DNA from: Idiomarina aminovorans
Lineage (GTDB): Bacteria; Pseudomonadota; Gammaproteobacteria; Enterobacterales; Alteromonadaceae
Direction of reading: 5' to 3'
NCBI RefSeq assembly: GCF_023155095.1
Contig: NZ_JAKNDA010000007.1
Span: 1 to 64,000, forward strand
DNA: 64,000 nt
The position numbers and the translations under genes were made by a program. Below, piece by piece: positions 1 through 8,564 of the stretch (positions within the stretch are counted from its first letter, which is position 1; each line of letters begins with the position of its first letter). Under the pieces are notes generated by a model that saw only the letters and a list, made by a program, of their open reading frames with translations, did not search any database and was not told the origin of the DNA.

Positions 1-2477
1 CCGAATACAACACCGTTGTAAATGCTGACGGCACCTGGAGCGTGGATGTTGCCGGCAGCGATTTAGCTGCAGATACTGAATTTGATGTGGTGGTTAACTC
101 CAGCGACGAGGCCGGTAATACGGTTAACAGTACCGCGGCCTCGACGCACACCGTTGACCAAATGGCACCGGGTGCGCCGGGCATCAGCCTGGACAACGAC
201 ACGGGCTTAGACGATAGTGACGGTGTCACGAGCGATGGAAGCTACAGCGTTGGCGACGTCGAGGCTGGCGCGACGGTGGAATACAGCACGGACGGCGGTG
301 AGACCTGGATGAGCGAAGCACCGGAGGCGGTGGAAGGTGAAAACATCATCCAGGTTCGTCAAACGGATGAGGCCGGAAACGTCTCGGATGAGAGCGAACT
401 GACGTTCACGCTCGATACGAATGTGGTTGCGCCAAGCATCAGCCTGGACAACGACACGGGCTCAGACGATAGTGATGGTGTCACGAGCGATGGAAGCTAC
501 AGCGTTGGCGACGTCGAGGCTGGCGCGACGGTGGAATACAGCACGGACGGCGGTGAGATCTGGATGAGAGACGCACCGGAGGCGGTTGAAGGTGAAAACA
601 CCATCCGGGTACGTCAAACGGACGAAGCCGGAAACGTCTCGGATGAGAGCGAACTGACGTTCACGCTCGATACGAGCGCTCCAACGTTGACGATCGATGC
701 CCCGGACACCAACGACACAACACCGACACTAAGTGGTACGTCGGATGAAATTGGTGCAACAATCAGTGTGACGGTAACCGACGCTAATAATGAAACACAG
801 ACCTTAACGGCGGTTGTGGCTGCAGACGGCAGCTGGGCTGTCGATGTAGCGGATGAACTGGCAGAAGGTACGTACACGGTGCAGGCGTCGGTTGAAGACG
901 ATGCGGGTAATGAAGCGGTAGCTAATACCCAGGGCGAAATTGATTTAACGGCTCCTACTTTGACCCTGGAAGTGCCAACTAACGTGAACGATACCACACC
1001 AACCATAAGCGGAACTTCCGATGAAATTGGTGGCACAGTCTACTTAGTGGTGACGGATGCGGACGGTAATGAACAGCAACTTGAAGCAACGGTTGATAAC
1101 AATGGTAACTGGCAGGTTGATACTGAAATTCCGTTAGCGGTGGGTGAGTACACTGTTAGCGCGACAATATCTGATGACGTCGGTAACCAGGCTCAGGCAA
1201 GCCAGAGCGAAGGCACGATTGAACCATCGGTTACTATTGTTGATTTTGAGCTGAATTCAGAAGTAGACGTTAATGTTACTGACTCGATTTGGGACGGTGG
1301 AGTATCGAATAACCAGTTCGGTATCATTTCGAATTATTCCGTAAATGAGAATAACCCGGGTGATATCGTAGAAAGTTATCGAATAAATGATAGATGGACA
1401 CGAAATCTAGAGATCACATCTAAAGATGGTAGCAACGAAACCTATTTATTCGCGGTAGGTGATACTTACACCGTATCTTATCTAACACTCACTAGGCGGG
1501 GGTGGCAAACCGTAGAATTAGAGATGACCGTAACGCGCTCTGATGTTCAGGGCTTTAACGGTGAAGATACCGATATACTTGTATTAACTGGAACCTTACC
1601 TAGTGGAGAGGATGTCACTCTGGTAATGGCTTCGGGAGAGATTGATAATTTTTACAGCTTTTATGTTAATGATAAGTTCGACACTGACGTTGGCTTCAGA
1701 GAATTCACAGTCAATGGTGAAGCAGCTAGCAACTCAACGGTCATTATCGAACAGGTTGATGAGAATGGTAATGTCATAGACTCCGCTACTGTCACCAGTG
1801 ACGCAAACGGTCAGTGGAGCTATGATGTCGGTCAATTAGAAGGACGCTCTGGCATTCTTAAAGTAACTTCTACCGACCAATACGGCAATGAATCCGTCGA
1901 CGAGAAAAACTTCTTATTCGGTGAGACGAATAACGAGAATACTTTGGAAGGGTCAGGTAGCAGTGATCTTATTGTCGGTGGTCTGGAAGACGATAGCATT
2001 ACTGGTGGACAAGATTCTGATGTCCTCATTGGCGGTGGCGGTAACGATACCTTCGTCTGGAAAGCCGATGACGAAGGAACCGTTAATATTCCTGAGGCTG
2101 ATACGATTCAGGACTTCGCTTTAGGTAACTTCGCCAGTGACGAAGAGGCTGATCGCTTAGATCTTTCGGACTTACTGCAAGGTGAGAGCACAGGCTCTAT
2201 CGATAATTACTTGTACGCAGAAGACGATGGTAACGGTAATACCGTGTTGCACATTAATTCTGAGGGTAACCTCAGCGGCAGTGATAACGCCGACCAGGTG
2301 GTGACACTTCAGGACGCGCAAATGGCGGATGGCCAGTCATCGAGCGACTTTATTCAACAAATGTTAAACGATGGTCAATTGTTGATAGACAGTGGGAGCT
2401 CTGCTTCCACACAAAGCAGCAGCGAAGGAACTTCCATTGATTTACATCAAACTAATAAGCTATCTGGCTTAGAGTAG
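1..2477 (+). CDS. C-terminal part of a giant RTX/Ig-repeat type I secreted adhesin (LapA/BpfA type)
   Basis: The gene enters from the left edge (frame begins at base 3) with no stop before the TAG at 2475-2477. It encodes an extracellular biofilm adhesin exported by the type I system just downstream. Seen in order: two nearly identical 85-codon Ig-like units (about 166-420 and 421-675), two further Ig-like domains with DTTPTLSGTSDEIG and NDTTPTISGTSDEIG motifs (about 676-950 and 951-1215), an unfamiliar domain (about 1230-1690), another Ig-like unit, then RTX-like glycine/aspartate repeats (GGGGNDTFVW near 2030) and a VCA0849-type C-terminal secretion domain. The N-terminal retention module that LapG would cut lies outside the window. 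Family assignment comes from architecture and from the lap genes around it. Confidence 0.9.
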   Translation, partial: EYNTVVNADGTWSVDVAGSDLAADTEFDVVVNSSDEAGNTVNSTAASTHTVDQMAPGAPGISLDNDTGLDDSDGVTSDGSYSVGDVEAGATVEYSTDGGETWMSEAPEAVEGENIIQVRQTDEAGNVSDESELTFTLDTNVVAPSISLDNDTGSDDSDGVTSDGSYSVGDVEAGATVEYSTDGGEIWMRDAPEAVEGENTIRVRQTDEAGNVSDESELTFTLDTSAPTLTIDAPDTNDTTPTLSGTSDEIGATISVTVTDANNETQTLTAVVAADGSWAVDVADELAEGTYTVQASVEDDAGNEAVANTQGEIDLTAPTLTLEVPTNVNDTTPTISGTSDEIGGTVYLVVTDADGNEQQLEATVDNNGNWQVDTEIPLAVGEYTVSATISDDVGNQAQASQSEGTIEPSVTIVDFELNSEVDVNVTDSIWDGGVSNNQFGIISNYSVNENNPGDIVESYRINDRWTRNLEITSKDGSNETYLFAVGDTYTVSYLTLTRRGWQTVELEMTVTRSDVQGFNGEDTDILVLTGTLPSGEDVTLVMASGEIDNFYSFYVNDKFDTDVGFREFTVNGEAASNSTVIIEQVDENGNVIDSATVTSDANGQWSYDVGQLEGRSGILKVTSTDQYGNESVDEKNFLFGETNNENTLEGSGSSDLIVGGLEDDSITGGQDSDVLIGGGGNDTFVWKADDEGTVNIPEADTIQDFALGNFASDEEADRLDLSDLLQGESTGSIDNYLYAEDDGNGNTVLHINSEGNLSGSDNADQVVTLQDAQMADGQSSSDFIQQMLNDGQLLIDSGSSASTQSSSEGTSIDLHQTNKLSGLE
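166..675 (+). repeat. Tandem 255-bp repeat, two copies, inside the adhesin gene
   Basis: Bases 181-420 and 436-675 are almost identical, with a 255-bp (85-codon) period. Both encode an Ig-like unit containing SLDNDTG, YSVGDVEAGATVEYS and QTDEAGNVSDESELT. The few differences include TWMSEA versus IWMRDA. Such near-identity at DNA level fits recent duplication or recombination in a long repeat array whose remainder lies left of the window. Confidence 0.9.
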
Positions 2478-2494
2478 TTCAAAGAGCTTACTGC

Positions 2495-2548
2495 AGACGA
2501 GGCTAAGACTGATTAAGACTGGTCAGATCTCTACCTCGTCTATTTTTT
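2495..2548 (+). terminator. Probable Rho-independent terminator after the adhesin gene
   Basis: AGACGAGG at 2495-2502 pairs with CCTCGTCT at 2534-2541 across a long (about 31-nt) loop, followed by ATTTTTTG. It lies 18 bases after the adhesin stop. The long loop lowers confidence. It could be a leaky terminator separating the very long adhesin mRNA from the secretion genes. Confidence 0.5.
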
Positions 2549-2622
2549 GATCTACTGTTAAGTGTTATAATATTTCGAAGATTAACTGTTATAGTTATAT
2601 TAACTTGTATTAGGAGAATCTC

Positions 2623-4026
2623 GTGAAACTATTGGTTAGACGGTTGTCTGGCTGTCTGCTTGCTGGCTTTTTTGCATCTGCTGCATACGCTCAGGAAATG
2701 CCACCGAATGATACGAAAGTGTTAAACGCGGTTATGCAGGCTGTTGAAAAAAACCCGGAAGTATTAAAACAGTGGTATGAAATGCGGGCGGTTAGCAGTG
2801 ATGTGGCTCAGGCTCGTGGTTCCTATGGCCCCCAGTTGGATGTTTCTACTTCATATAACTATACAAAAAGAGACTATTCGTTAAACGAGGAGTTTAGCGG
2901 TAACCGCGTCAGTTTAGACTATCGGCAACTGTTATTTGATGGTTTTGAGACATCTAACTTAATTGAGCATTTTCAAGAACTTCAGTTAGTTCGTTATTAT
3001 GAGTTGAAAACGGTTGCGGAAAATGTCGGCTATGCAGCTTTTGAAGCTTACCTTGATGTAGCAACGAACCGCGAACTGGTAAAATTAGCGCGCGACAACG
3101 TTGAAAAACACCGCGATGTCTATGAGCAAATTGAAGAAAGTGCTTCAGCAGGTGTTGCCCGAAACGCTGACTTAGAACAAATTAGTGGACGTCTGGCACT
3201 GGCATCAAATAACTTAGAAACCCAACGCTCAAACTTGCATGACGTTATTACGCGCTACCTGCGTATTGTCGGTGAATTACCGCCGCAACAAACGTCTAAC
3301 GCAGTTGTTTCCGAAGCTTTTCTTCCGGCAGGGACTGAAGAAGCCATGACCCTGGCAAATAGAACCAACCCTGAACTGCATGCCGCGCTCAGAAACATCC
3401 GTGCAGAGAGAAAGCAATTAACGTCAAATAAGCGCGGTGCTTACTCGCCTAAACTGAGTTTAGTCGCAAATCGTAGTTACTCTGAGCTGGATGATAATGG
3501 TTTTAATAATCGCCAAAATGATACTCAGATTGGTCTGCAGTTACGCTTCAATATTTTAAACGGTGGTCGCGATTACGCTGAAATCCGTCGTACGGTTTCT
3601 CAGGTGAACTCTGCAGAACAACAAAGAAATTTAGTGTGCCGCAATATCAACCAAACCATTCAGGTTGAAATGAACCAAATTGAAAGCTTGCGGGACCGAA
3701 TTCCCACACTGCGTCAACACAAACTATCGTCAGGGAAAGTACGCACTGCTTATAAAGATCAATTCGACCTTGGACAACGGTCATTACTGGATGTACTGGA
3801 TTCTGAAAACGAGTATTTTGAAGCGAGTATTGCTCTTGCTGAGGCCGAAACTGATTTAGAACAGGCAAAAGCTAAGTTGCTGGCGAGTATGGGGTTATTA
3901 TTGAATTCGTTAAATATTGATTCAAGTAAACTAAACTCAAGTAAAGACTTTGAAGTTCCTGATTTAGAAGTTAACTTAGATTTTGCCTGCCCTCTAAAGC
4001 GAGTAAACACAGCCTATTATGAGTAA
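2623..4026 (+). CDS. lapE: TolC-family outer membrane channel of the adhesin type I secretion system (LapE/AggA-like)
   Basis: 467 residues with an N-terminal signal peptide (about residues 1-23, ending AAYAQ) and two long alpha-helical repeats typical of TolC, including the characteristic LDVLDSENEYFEA motif near the C-terminus. It forms the outer-membrane exit duct for the adhesin, joining the inner-membrane ABC transporter and HlyD-type adaptor encoded next. The start is GTG at 2623, with AGGAG eleven bases upstream. Its end overlaps the next gene by 8 bases (ATGAGTAA), so translation is probably coupled. Family membership is clear. The Lap naming rests on the neighbouring lapB/C/D/G-like genes. 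Confidence 0.9.
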   Translation: MKLLVRRLSGCLLAGFFASAAYAQEMPPNDTKVLNAVMQAVEKNPEVLKQWYEMRAVSSDVAQARGSYGPQLDVSTSYNYTKRDYSLNEEFSGNRVSLDYRQLLFDGFETSNLIEHFQELQLVRYYELKTVAENVGYAAFEAYLDVATNRELVKLARDNVEKHRDVYEQIEESASAGVARNADLEQISGRLALASNNLETQRSNLHDVITRYLRIVGELPPQQTSNAVVSEAFLPAGTEEAMTLANRTNPELHAALRNIRAERKQLTSNKRGAYSPKLSLVANRSYSELDDNGFNNRQNDTQIGLQLRFNILNGGRDYAEIRRTVSQVNSAEQQRNLVCRNINQTIQVEMNQIESLRDRIPTLRQHKLSSGKVRTAYKDQFDLGQRSLLDVLDSENEYFEASIALAEAETDLEQAKAKLLASMGLLLNSLNIDSSKLNSSKDFEVPDLEVNLDFACPLKRVNTAYYE

Positions 4027-6151
4027 TACGCAGTCAGGCAAGCGCCCATTGGCGACTTGCCTGAGTATTATCGCCAACTATCATCAGTTGCCGTTTTCAT
4101 TCGATGCGGCCACGGCGGGGTTAGCTCAACAAGACGGTGATTTAACCCCTTCATCGCTGGCGACGTCTGCCAAGCGCTTTGAACTTTCAGCAAAAATATA
4201 TGAGCGTTCGCTCAGAGATATTAATAAAAATTTACTGCCGGTCATCTTACTACTTAACGACAACAAAGCTTGTGTTTTGATGTCTGTCGACGATGATGCG
4301 GCGGTCATAGTAGAGCCAGAGCTGGAGCACGGCGAGACCAATCTTAAACTGGATGAGTTAGAGCAACAGTATAGCGGCACCTTATTCTACGTTCGACCTG
4401 AATTTAATACGGATAAGCGTGCCGATGACACGATAAAAAGAAAGAATGGCCATTGGTTTTGGTCAGTTATAAAAGAAAATAGAGGCACGTACCGTTCGGT
4501 TATATTGGCATCGCTATTAATCAACTCCTTTGCGTTAGCCATGCCTATTTTTGTTATGAACGTTTATGACCGAGTTGTTCCCAATGAAGCTTTCTCGTCG
4601 TTATTTGCGTTGGCAACGGGCATTTTTTTAGTGCTGACAATTGAGTTGGTACTAAAAATAATGCGAGTGTGGTTTATTGACCTAGCTGCAAACCGTGCCG
4701 ATGTAAAGATTTCCAGCAACATTATGCAGCGTATTCTGGGAATGAAAATGAAAGATAAACCCCAGGCTTCAGGTTCTTTTGTTTCAAACGTCCAGTCTTT
4801 TGAAAGTATCCGAGGTTTCATTGGCTCTCTAAGTGTTGTCACTATGGTCGACATACCTTTCGTGTTGTTGTTTTTACTGGTGGTTTCGTTCATTAATATT
4901 TATTTGGCGATACCGGTCTTAATCGCTGCTATTTTAGTTTTACTTTACTCGTTATTTTCTCAGGCAAAGCTAAAAGAATTGTCTGATCATGGAATGCAGG
5001 CCGGCGCAGTCCGCAATGCCAATGTCTATGAATCGTTAAGCTCTTTAGAAACTATTAAAAGTTTTAATGCGCAGCATCGGGTACAAAACCAGTGGGAAAA
5101 GAGCACTATATTCATTAGCCGCAATGCAGCCCGTATGCGTTTACTGGCGTCTTCTATCACTAACATGGCAAGCTGGATGCAGCAGCTCGCCTCTATCAGT
5201 GTGATTGTTATTGGTGTTTATTTAATTTCAGAACAGATGATAAGTCAGGGGGCACTCATAGCGGCTTACTTGCTAAGTGCAAGAGCCTTGTCGCCGGTCA
5301 GTCAGGCTGCGGGGCTTTTGTCTCAGTATCACCACAGCTCCACGGCTATGGAGTCGCTGGAAAATATCATGGATCGCGACACCGAACGCTACGATGACGC
5401 CAATACGGTCAGTAAAGCCCGTATTGACGGAAATGTTGAATTCAAAAATGTCGGGTTCCGTTACCCAGATGTGGATACTGAGGTGCTCAATCACGTTAAT
5501 TTATCGATTAAAGCGGGTGAAAAAGTTGCGATCCTGGGGCGTAATGGCTCCGGGAAAAGCACGCTGGCCCGTCTTATTTTAGGACTTTATCAGCCCGAAA
5601 GAGGGCACGTTTTAATTGATAATGTGGATATTAACCAGTTAAACCCGAATTTAGTGCGCCGGCATATCGCTTATGTCCCGCAGGAGCCGGGGCTGCTGTT
5701 TGGTACCTTGCGCGATAATATTTTGTTAGCCAGCGTGACCCGCGACGATAATGACTTGGTCAGAGTAACCAATGATATGGGGTTAAGCTCGTTCGTAAAA
5801 GAACATCCCGATGGCTTTAATATGCAAGTAGGAGAGCGGGGGGGCAATCTATCCGGTGGTCAGCGTCAGGCGGTAGCACTTGCCCGGGCGCTGGTTAATG
5901 ACCCTTCCGTTTTACTGCTGGACGAGCCTACAGGCATGCTCGATCATGCCAGTGAAGCTAAAATAAAAGCGTATTTAAAACAAGTGACTGCCGAAAAGAC
6001 ACTGTTAATGGTAACTCACAAGATGACCATGCTGGATTTAGTTGACCGTGTTGTGGTCATGGACAGTGGTAAAATTGTTGCCGATGGTCCTAAAACACAA
6101 GTACTTGAAGCGTTAAAACAAGGTCGTGTTGGAGGAAGCCAGCGTGACTGA
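4019..6151 (+). CDS. lapB: Type I secretion ABC transporter (permease/ATPase with C39-like domain), LapB-like
   Basis: 710 residues. The N-terminal ~130 residues resemble a peptidase C39-like domain that appears to lack the catalytic cysteine (the motif reads RPLATCLSIIANYH instead of DCGxACL), as is usual in RTX exporters, where it binds substrate without cutting. A six-helix membrane domain follows (about 155-430), then an ATPase domain with Walker A GRNGSGKST, signature NLSGGQRQ and Walker B VLLLDEPTG. It energises export of the adhesin across the inner membrane. It overlaps the genes on both sides by 8 bases, which makes lapE-lapB-lapC one tightly coupled operon. Confidence 0.93.
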   Translation: MSNTQSGKRPLATCLSIIANYHQLPFSFDAATAGLAQQDGDLTPSSLATSAKRFELSAKIYERSLRDINKNLLPVILLLNDNKACVLMSVDDDAAVIVEPELEHGETNLKLDELEQQYSGTLFYVRPEFNTDKRADDTIKRKNGHWFWSVIKENRGTYRSVILASLLINSFALAMPIFVMNVYDRVVPNEAFSSLFALATGIFLVLTIELVLKIMRVWFIDLAANRADVKISSNIMQRILGMKMKDKPQASGSFVSNVQSFESIRGFIGSLSVVTMVDIPFVLLFLLVVSFINIYLAIPVLIAAILVLLYSLFSQAKLKELSDHGMQAGAVRNANVYESLSSLETIKSFNAQHRVQNQWEKSTIFISRNAARMRLLASSITNMASWMQQLASISVIVIGVYLISEQMISQGALIAAYLLSARALSPVSQAAGLLSQYHHSSTAMESLENIMDRDTERYDDANTVSKARIDGNVEFKNVGFRYPDVDTEVLNHVNLSIKAGEKVAILGRNGSGKSTLARLILGLYQPERGHVLIDNVDINQLNPNLVRRHIAYVPQEPGLLFGTLRDNILLASVTRDDNDLVRVTNDMGLSSFVKEHPDGFNMQVGERGGNLSGGQRQAVALARALVNDPSVLLLDEPTGMLDHASEAKIKAYLKQVTAEKTLLMVTHKMTMLDLVDRVVVMDSGKIVADGPKTQVLEALKQGRVGGSQRD

Positions 6152-7565
6152 GCCCAAAAAACGGACAACCGAGCAACGAGGGTTCGACAAACTTGGCAAA
6201 ATAAGTAACAGGAGTGAGGCCGGTAAAGGGCTTATCGATCGCTTATTTGGTCGCTGGATAAATGTTCCCGGGAGTAAAGACTGGGTTGTTGACGCTGAGT
6301 GGGCAAAAATTCAGCAGAAGCCGATAAAAACAACCCGGCTTCTATATACCGTTATTGGCTCGGTGCTTATTTTATTGACCTGGGCAGCTTTTGCGGAAGT
6401 GGCGACAATAGCCAGAGGGGACGGAAAAGTTGTTCCTTCCAGCCAGCTACAGACAATTGAAACCTTCGATGGCGGTTTGATTGAAAAAATTCACGTGAGT
6501 GAGGGACAGTTGGTTAGAGAAGGAGATGTACTGGTCGAGCTCGATTCAACCCGATTTTTTTCGGAGTTTAATGAAAACCAGTCACGAATGTGGGCGTTAC
6601 AGGCTGACAATGTGCGTTTAAGGGCTTTGGTTGATGGGGGCGAGCTTGAGTTTCCAGAGCCGCTCTCAGAAAACGCACCAGTGCTGGTTAAAGACACGAT
6701 ATCTGCCTATGAGAGTAATTTGGAGTCTTTACAAAGCAGAACACAGTCTGCTGCGGCTCAGCTGCGTCAGAGAAAAGAAGACTTAAACGAATTACAGGCT
6801 GCATTAAAGCAATACAGAGAGTCACTTTCATTGGTTGAACGTGAGCTTGCGGTCACAAGGCCTTTAAAACAATCCGGCGCGGTTTCAGAAGTGGATATCA
6901 TTCGACTCGAGCGCGACCAAGCGCAGTTCAGAGGTCAGATTAACCAGACTTTAGCGGCTATCGAGAACGCAAAAGCCGCGATTGATGAGTCAGAAAATCG
7001 ACTTAAGGAAGTTCGCCTGGAAAAAATTAACGAATGGCGCCGTGAACTTTCTGAAATTTCTGCAGACCTTGCCGCATTTGCGAGCGTAAAATCACGGCTG
7101 TCCGATAAAGTTCAGCAAAGTACACTGCGTTCACCGGTCGGCGGTATTGTCCAAAAGCTTCACGTGAATACGGTGGGTGGTGTTGTGACGACAGGGCAGC
7201 CGGTGGTCGACATTGTTCCGGTAAATGACGAATTAATTATTCAGGCACGTATTTTGCCTAAAGATATTGCCTTCATTAAGAAGGGGCAGGAAGCGATGAT
7301 AAAATTCACGTCTTATGACTTTTCTGTTTTTGGCGGTGCTAAAGCAACGGTTTCTCACATTAGTGCCGATACGGTTACGGATGACAACGACGTAACCTAT
7401 TACATCGTTCGCTTAAAAACCAGGAAATCTGAATTTTCAGAAGAACTTCAAATTATCCCGGGAATGGTTGCTCAGGTCGATATAAAAACGGGTGAAAGGA
7501 CGATATTGAATTATTTGTTAAAGCCGTTGATGAGAGCGAAAGCAGAAGCTCTTACGGAGAGGTAA
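6144..7565 (+). CDS. lapC: HlyD-family periplasmic adaptor (membrane fusion protein), LapC-like
   Basis: About 473 residues: a cytoplasmic N-terminus, one transmembrane helix (about residues 65-85, VIGSVLILLTWAAFAE), a lipoyl/barrel half with LVELDST, a long coiled coil (roughly 135-310) and the second barrel half with STLRSPVGGIVQ. It bridges LapB and the TolC channel. I chose GTG at 6144 because GGAGG at 6131-6135 sits 8 bases ahead and the start overlaps the lapB stop (GTGACTGA). An upstream in-frame GTG at 6126 would add six residues but lacks a matching ribosome site. Confidence 0.92.
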   Translation: MTEPKKRTTEQRGFDKLGKISNRSEAGKGLIDRLFGRWINVPGSKDWVVDAEWAKIQQKPIKTTRLLYTVIGSVLILLTWAAFAEVATIARGDGKVVPSSQLQTIETFDGGLIEKIHVSEGQLVREGDVLVELDSTRFFSEFNENQSRMWALQADNVRLRALVDGGELEFPEPLSENAPVLVKDTISAYESNLESLQSRTQSAAAQLRQRKEDLNELQAALKQYRESLSLVERELAVTRPLKQSGAVSEVDIIRLERDQAQFRGQINQTLAAIENAKAAIDESENRLKEVRLEKINEWRRELSEISADLAAFASVKSRLSDKVQQSTLRSPVGGIVQKLHVNTVGGVVTTGQPVVDIVPVNDELIIQARILPKDIAFIKKGQEAMIKFTSYDFSVFGGAKATVSHISADTVTDDNDVTYYIVRLKTRKSEFSEELQIIPGMVAQVDIKTGERTILNYLLKPLMRAKAEALTER

Positions 7566-7569
7566 ACTG

Positions 7570-8202
7570 ATGGAACATGTTTTTCTGACTGATAATTTTC
7601 GCTCCCCGCGTTGGGAAAAGCTCTCCGGTACCGTTCATATAACCGAAAGCGCAGACGAACTTAAACAGCTGGTAGAAAAAAAGGGAACCTCTGAACTGAC
7701 TTTCTGGTTAGCGGCTGAGCATAACAGTACAGTTTCGGTTGCCGCTTACATAGCGAAAGAAAACGGTAAATTTGTTGTTTTATATTCAAAGCCGGAAGCA
7801 GAAAATTTAGTTACGCTATTAAGCTTTGGAGCCAGAGGCTACACCAGCCTTGCGGCTTCAACCTCTGTTATGGAGCGGATTACGGCTGTTATTCACCAGG
7901 GTGGACTCTGGATACCAGAGCAGTTTTTAGCCAATTTAACCGGGCTGTCGCAAAAGAAAGTGAACAATGGTCAAGAGCTTCCGAGCAGTTTTGCTATACT
8001 CAGTGAACGTGAGCGACAGGTTTGTGAAAAAGTACTTGCGGGTCTGACGAATCAAAAGATAGCTGATGCTCTGTTTATTTCTGAACGTACAGTGAAAGAG
8101 CATTTGACCAAAAGCTTCAGGAAGTTAGGCGTCAAAGACCGCCTGCAGCTGGTACTGAAAGCAAGAAAGGAAGAAAGCGCAGAGCTTAACCACGGTGAAT
8201 AA
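7570..8202 (+). CDS. LuxR/CsgD-type transcriptional regulator in the adhesin secretion operon
   Basis: 210 residues. The C-terminal LuxR-type helix-turn-helix is clear: LSERERQVCEKVLAGLTNQKIADALFIS is interrupted here only for length, with the recognition helix ERTVKEHLTKSFRKLGV. The N-terminal half is receiver-like in size but shows no phospho-acceptor aspartate pattern that I can recognise, a layout resembling CsgD/VpsT-type matrix regulators. A good ribosome site (GGAGAGG) precedes the ATG, and the gene follows lapC after 4 bases. Location suggests control of the adhesin genes, which is inference. A second regulator of the same type lies at the curli locus (57897). Confidence 0.85.
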   Translation: MEHVFLTDNFRSPRWEKLSGTVHITESADELKQLVEKKGTSELTFWLAAEHNSTVSVAAYIAKENGKFVVLYSKPEAENLVTLLSFGARGYTSLAASTSVMERITAVIHQGGLWIPEQFLANLTGLSQKKVNNGQELPSSFAILSERERQVCEKVLAGLTNQKIADALFISERTVKEHLTKSFRKLGVKDRLQLVLKARKEESAELNHGE

Positions 8203-8203
8203 G

Positions 8204-8560
8204 ATGCCTTACTTAAAACGCGATGAAAATAACCGTATTGTAGCCTTTAGCGTGACTGAAGAGGCTGGATTTAATGAGTATTTAGAGGATAACAGCTCCG
8301 AGTTACAAGCTTTCCTGCAACAACAAATGGTGACTCCCCAACAAAACTCAGCGCTCCAAGCTTCTGACCAGTCAATTATTCGAGTCCTGGAAGATTTGAT
8401 CATGTTGCTGTCAGACAAAGGTGTTATTCAGTTCACCGAACTGCCTGATGAAGCACAGAATAAGTTGATGCGACGCCTATCAATGCGTCGCGCTATCAAT
8501 GACTTATCGGATTTAGCCTGGAGTGATGACGAGACTGTTGATATTAAGACCTCTGATTAA
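8204..8560 (+). CDS. Small conserved protein of unknown function (family often mislabelled tryptophan-synthase-beta-like)
   Basis: 118 residues starting MPYLKRDENNRIVAFS and ending in an acidic tail. The pattern MPYxKRDxxGRIxA... with a middle RVLEDLIMLLSDKGVI and LPDEAQNKLM matches, from memory, a small family in Pseudomonas and relatives carrying a misleading tryptophan synthase label. No catalytic motif is visible. I chose ATG at 8204 over GTG at 8195 because GGTGA sits just upstream and the family begins MPY. It follows the LuxR gene with no gap and ends 4 bases from convergent lapD. Role unknown; the context suggests it accompanies surface adhesion. Confidence 0.7.
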   Translation: MPYLKRDENNRIVAFSVTEEAGFNEYLEDNSSELQAFLQQQMVTPQQNSALQASDQSIIRVLEDLIMLLSDKGVIQFTELPDEAQNKLMRRLSMRRAINDLSDLAWSDDETVDIKTSD

Positions 8561-8564
8561 AACG

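Noticed and set aside
614-1036. Minus-strand frame inside the adhesin gene
   Set aside because: Antisense shadow of repetitive Ser/Thr/Val-coding DNA; the plus-strand frame is clearly the real protein.
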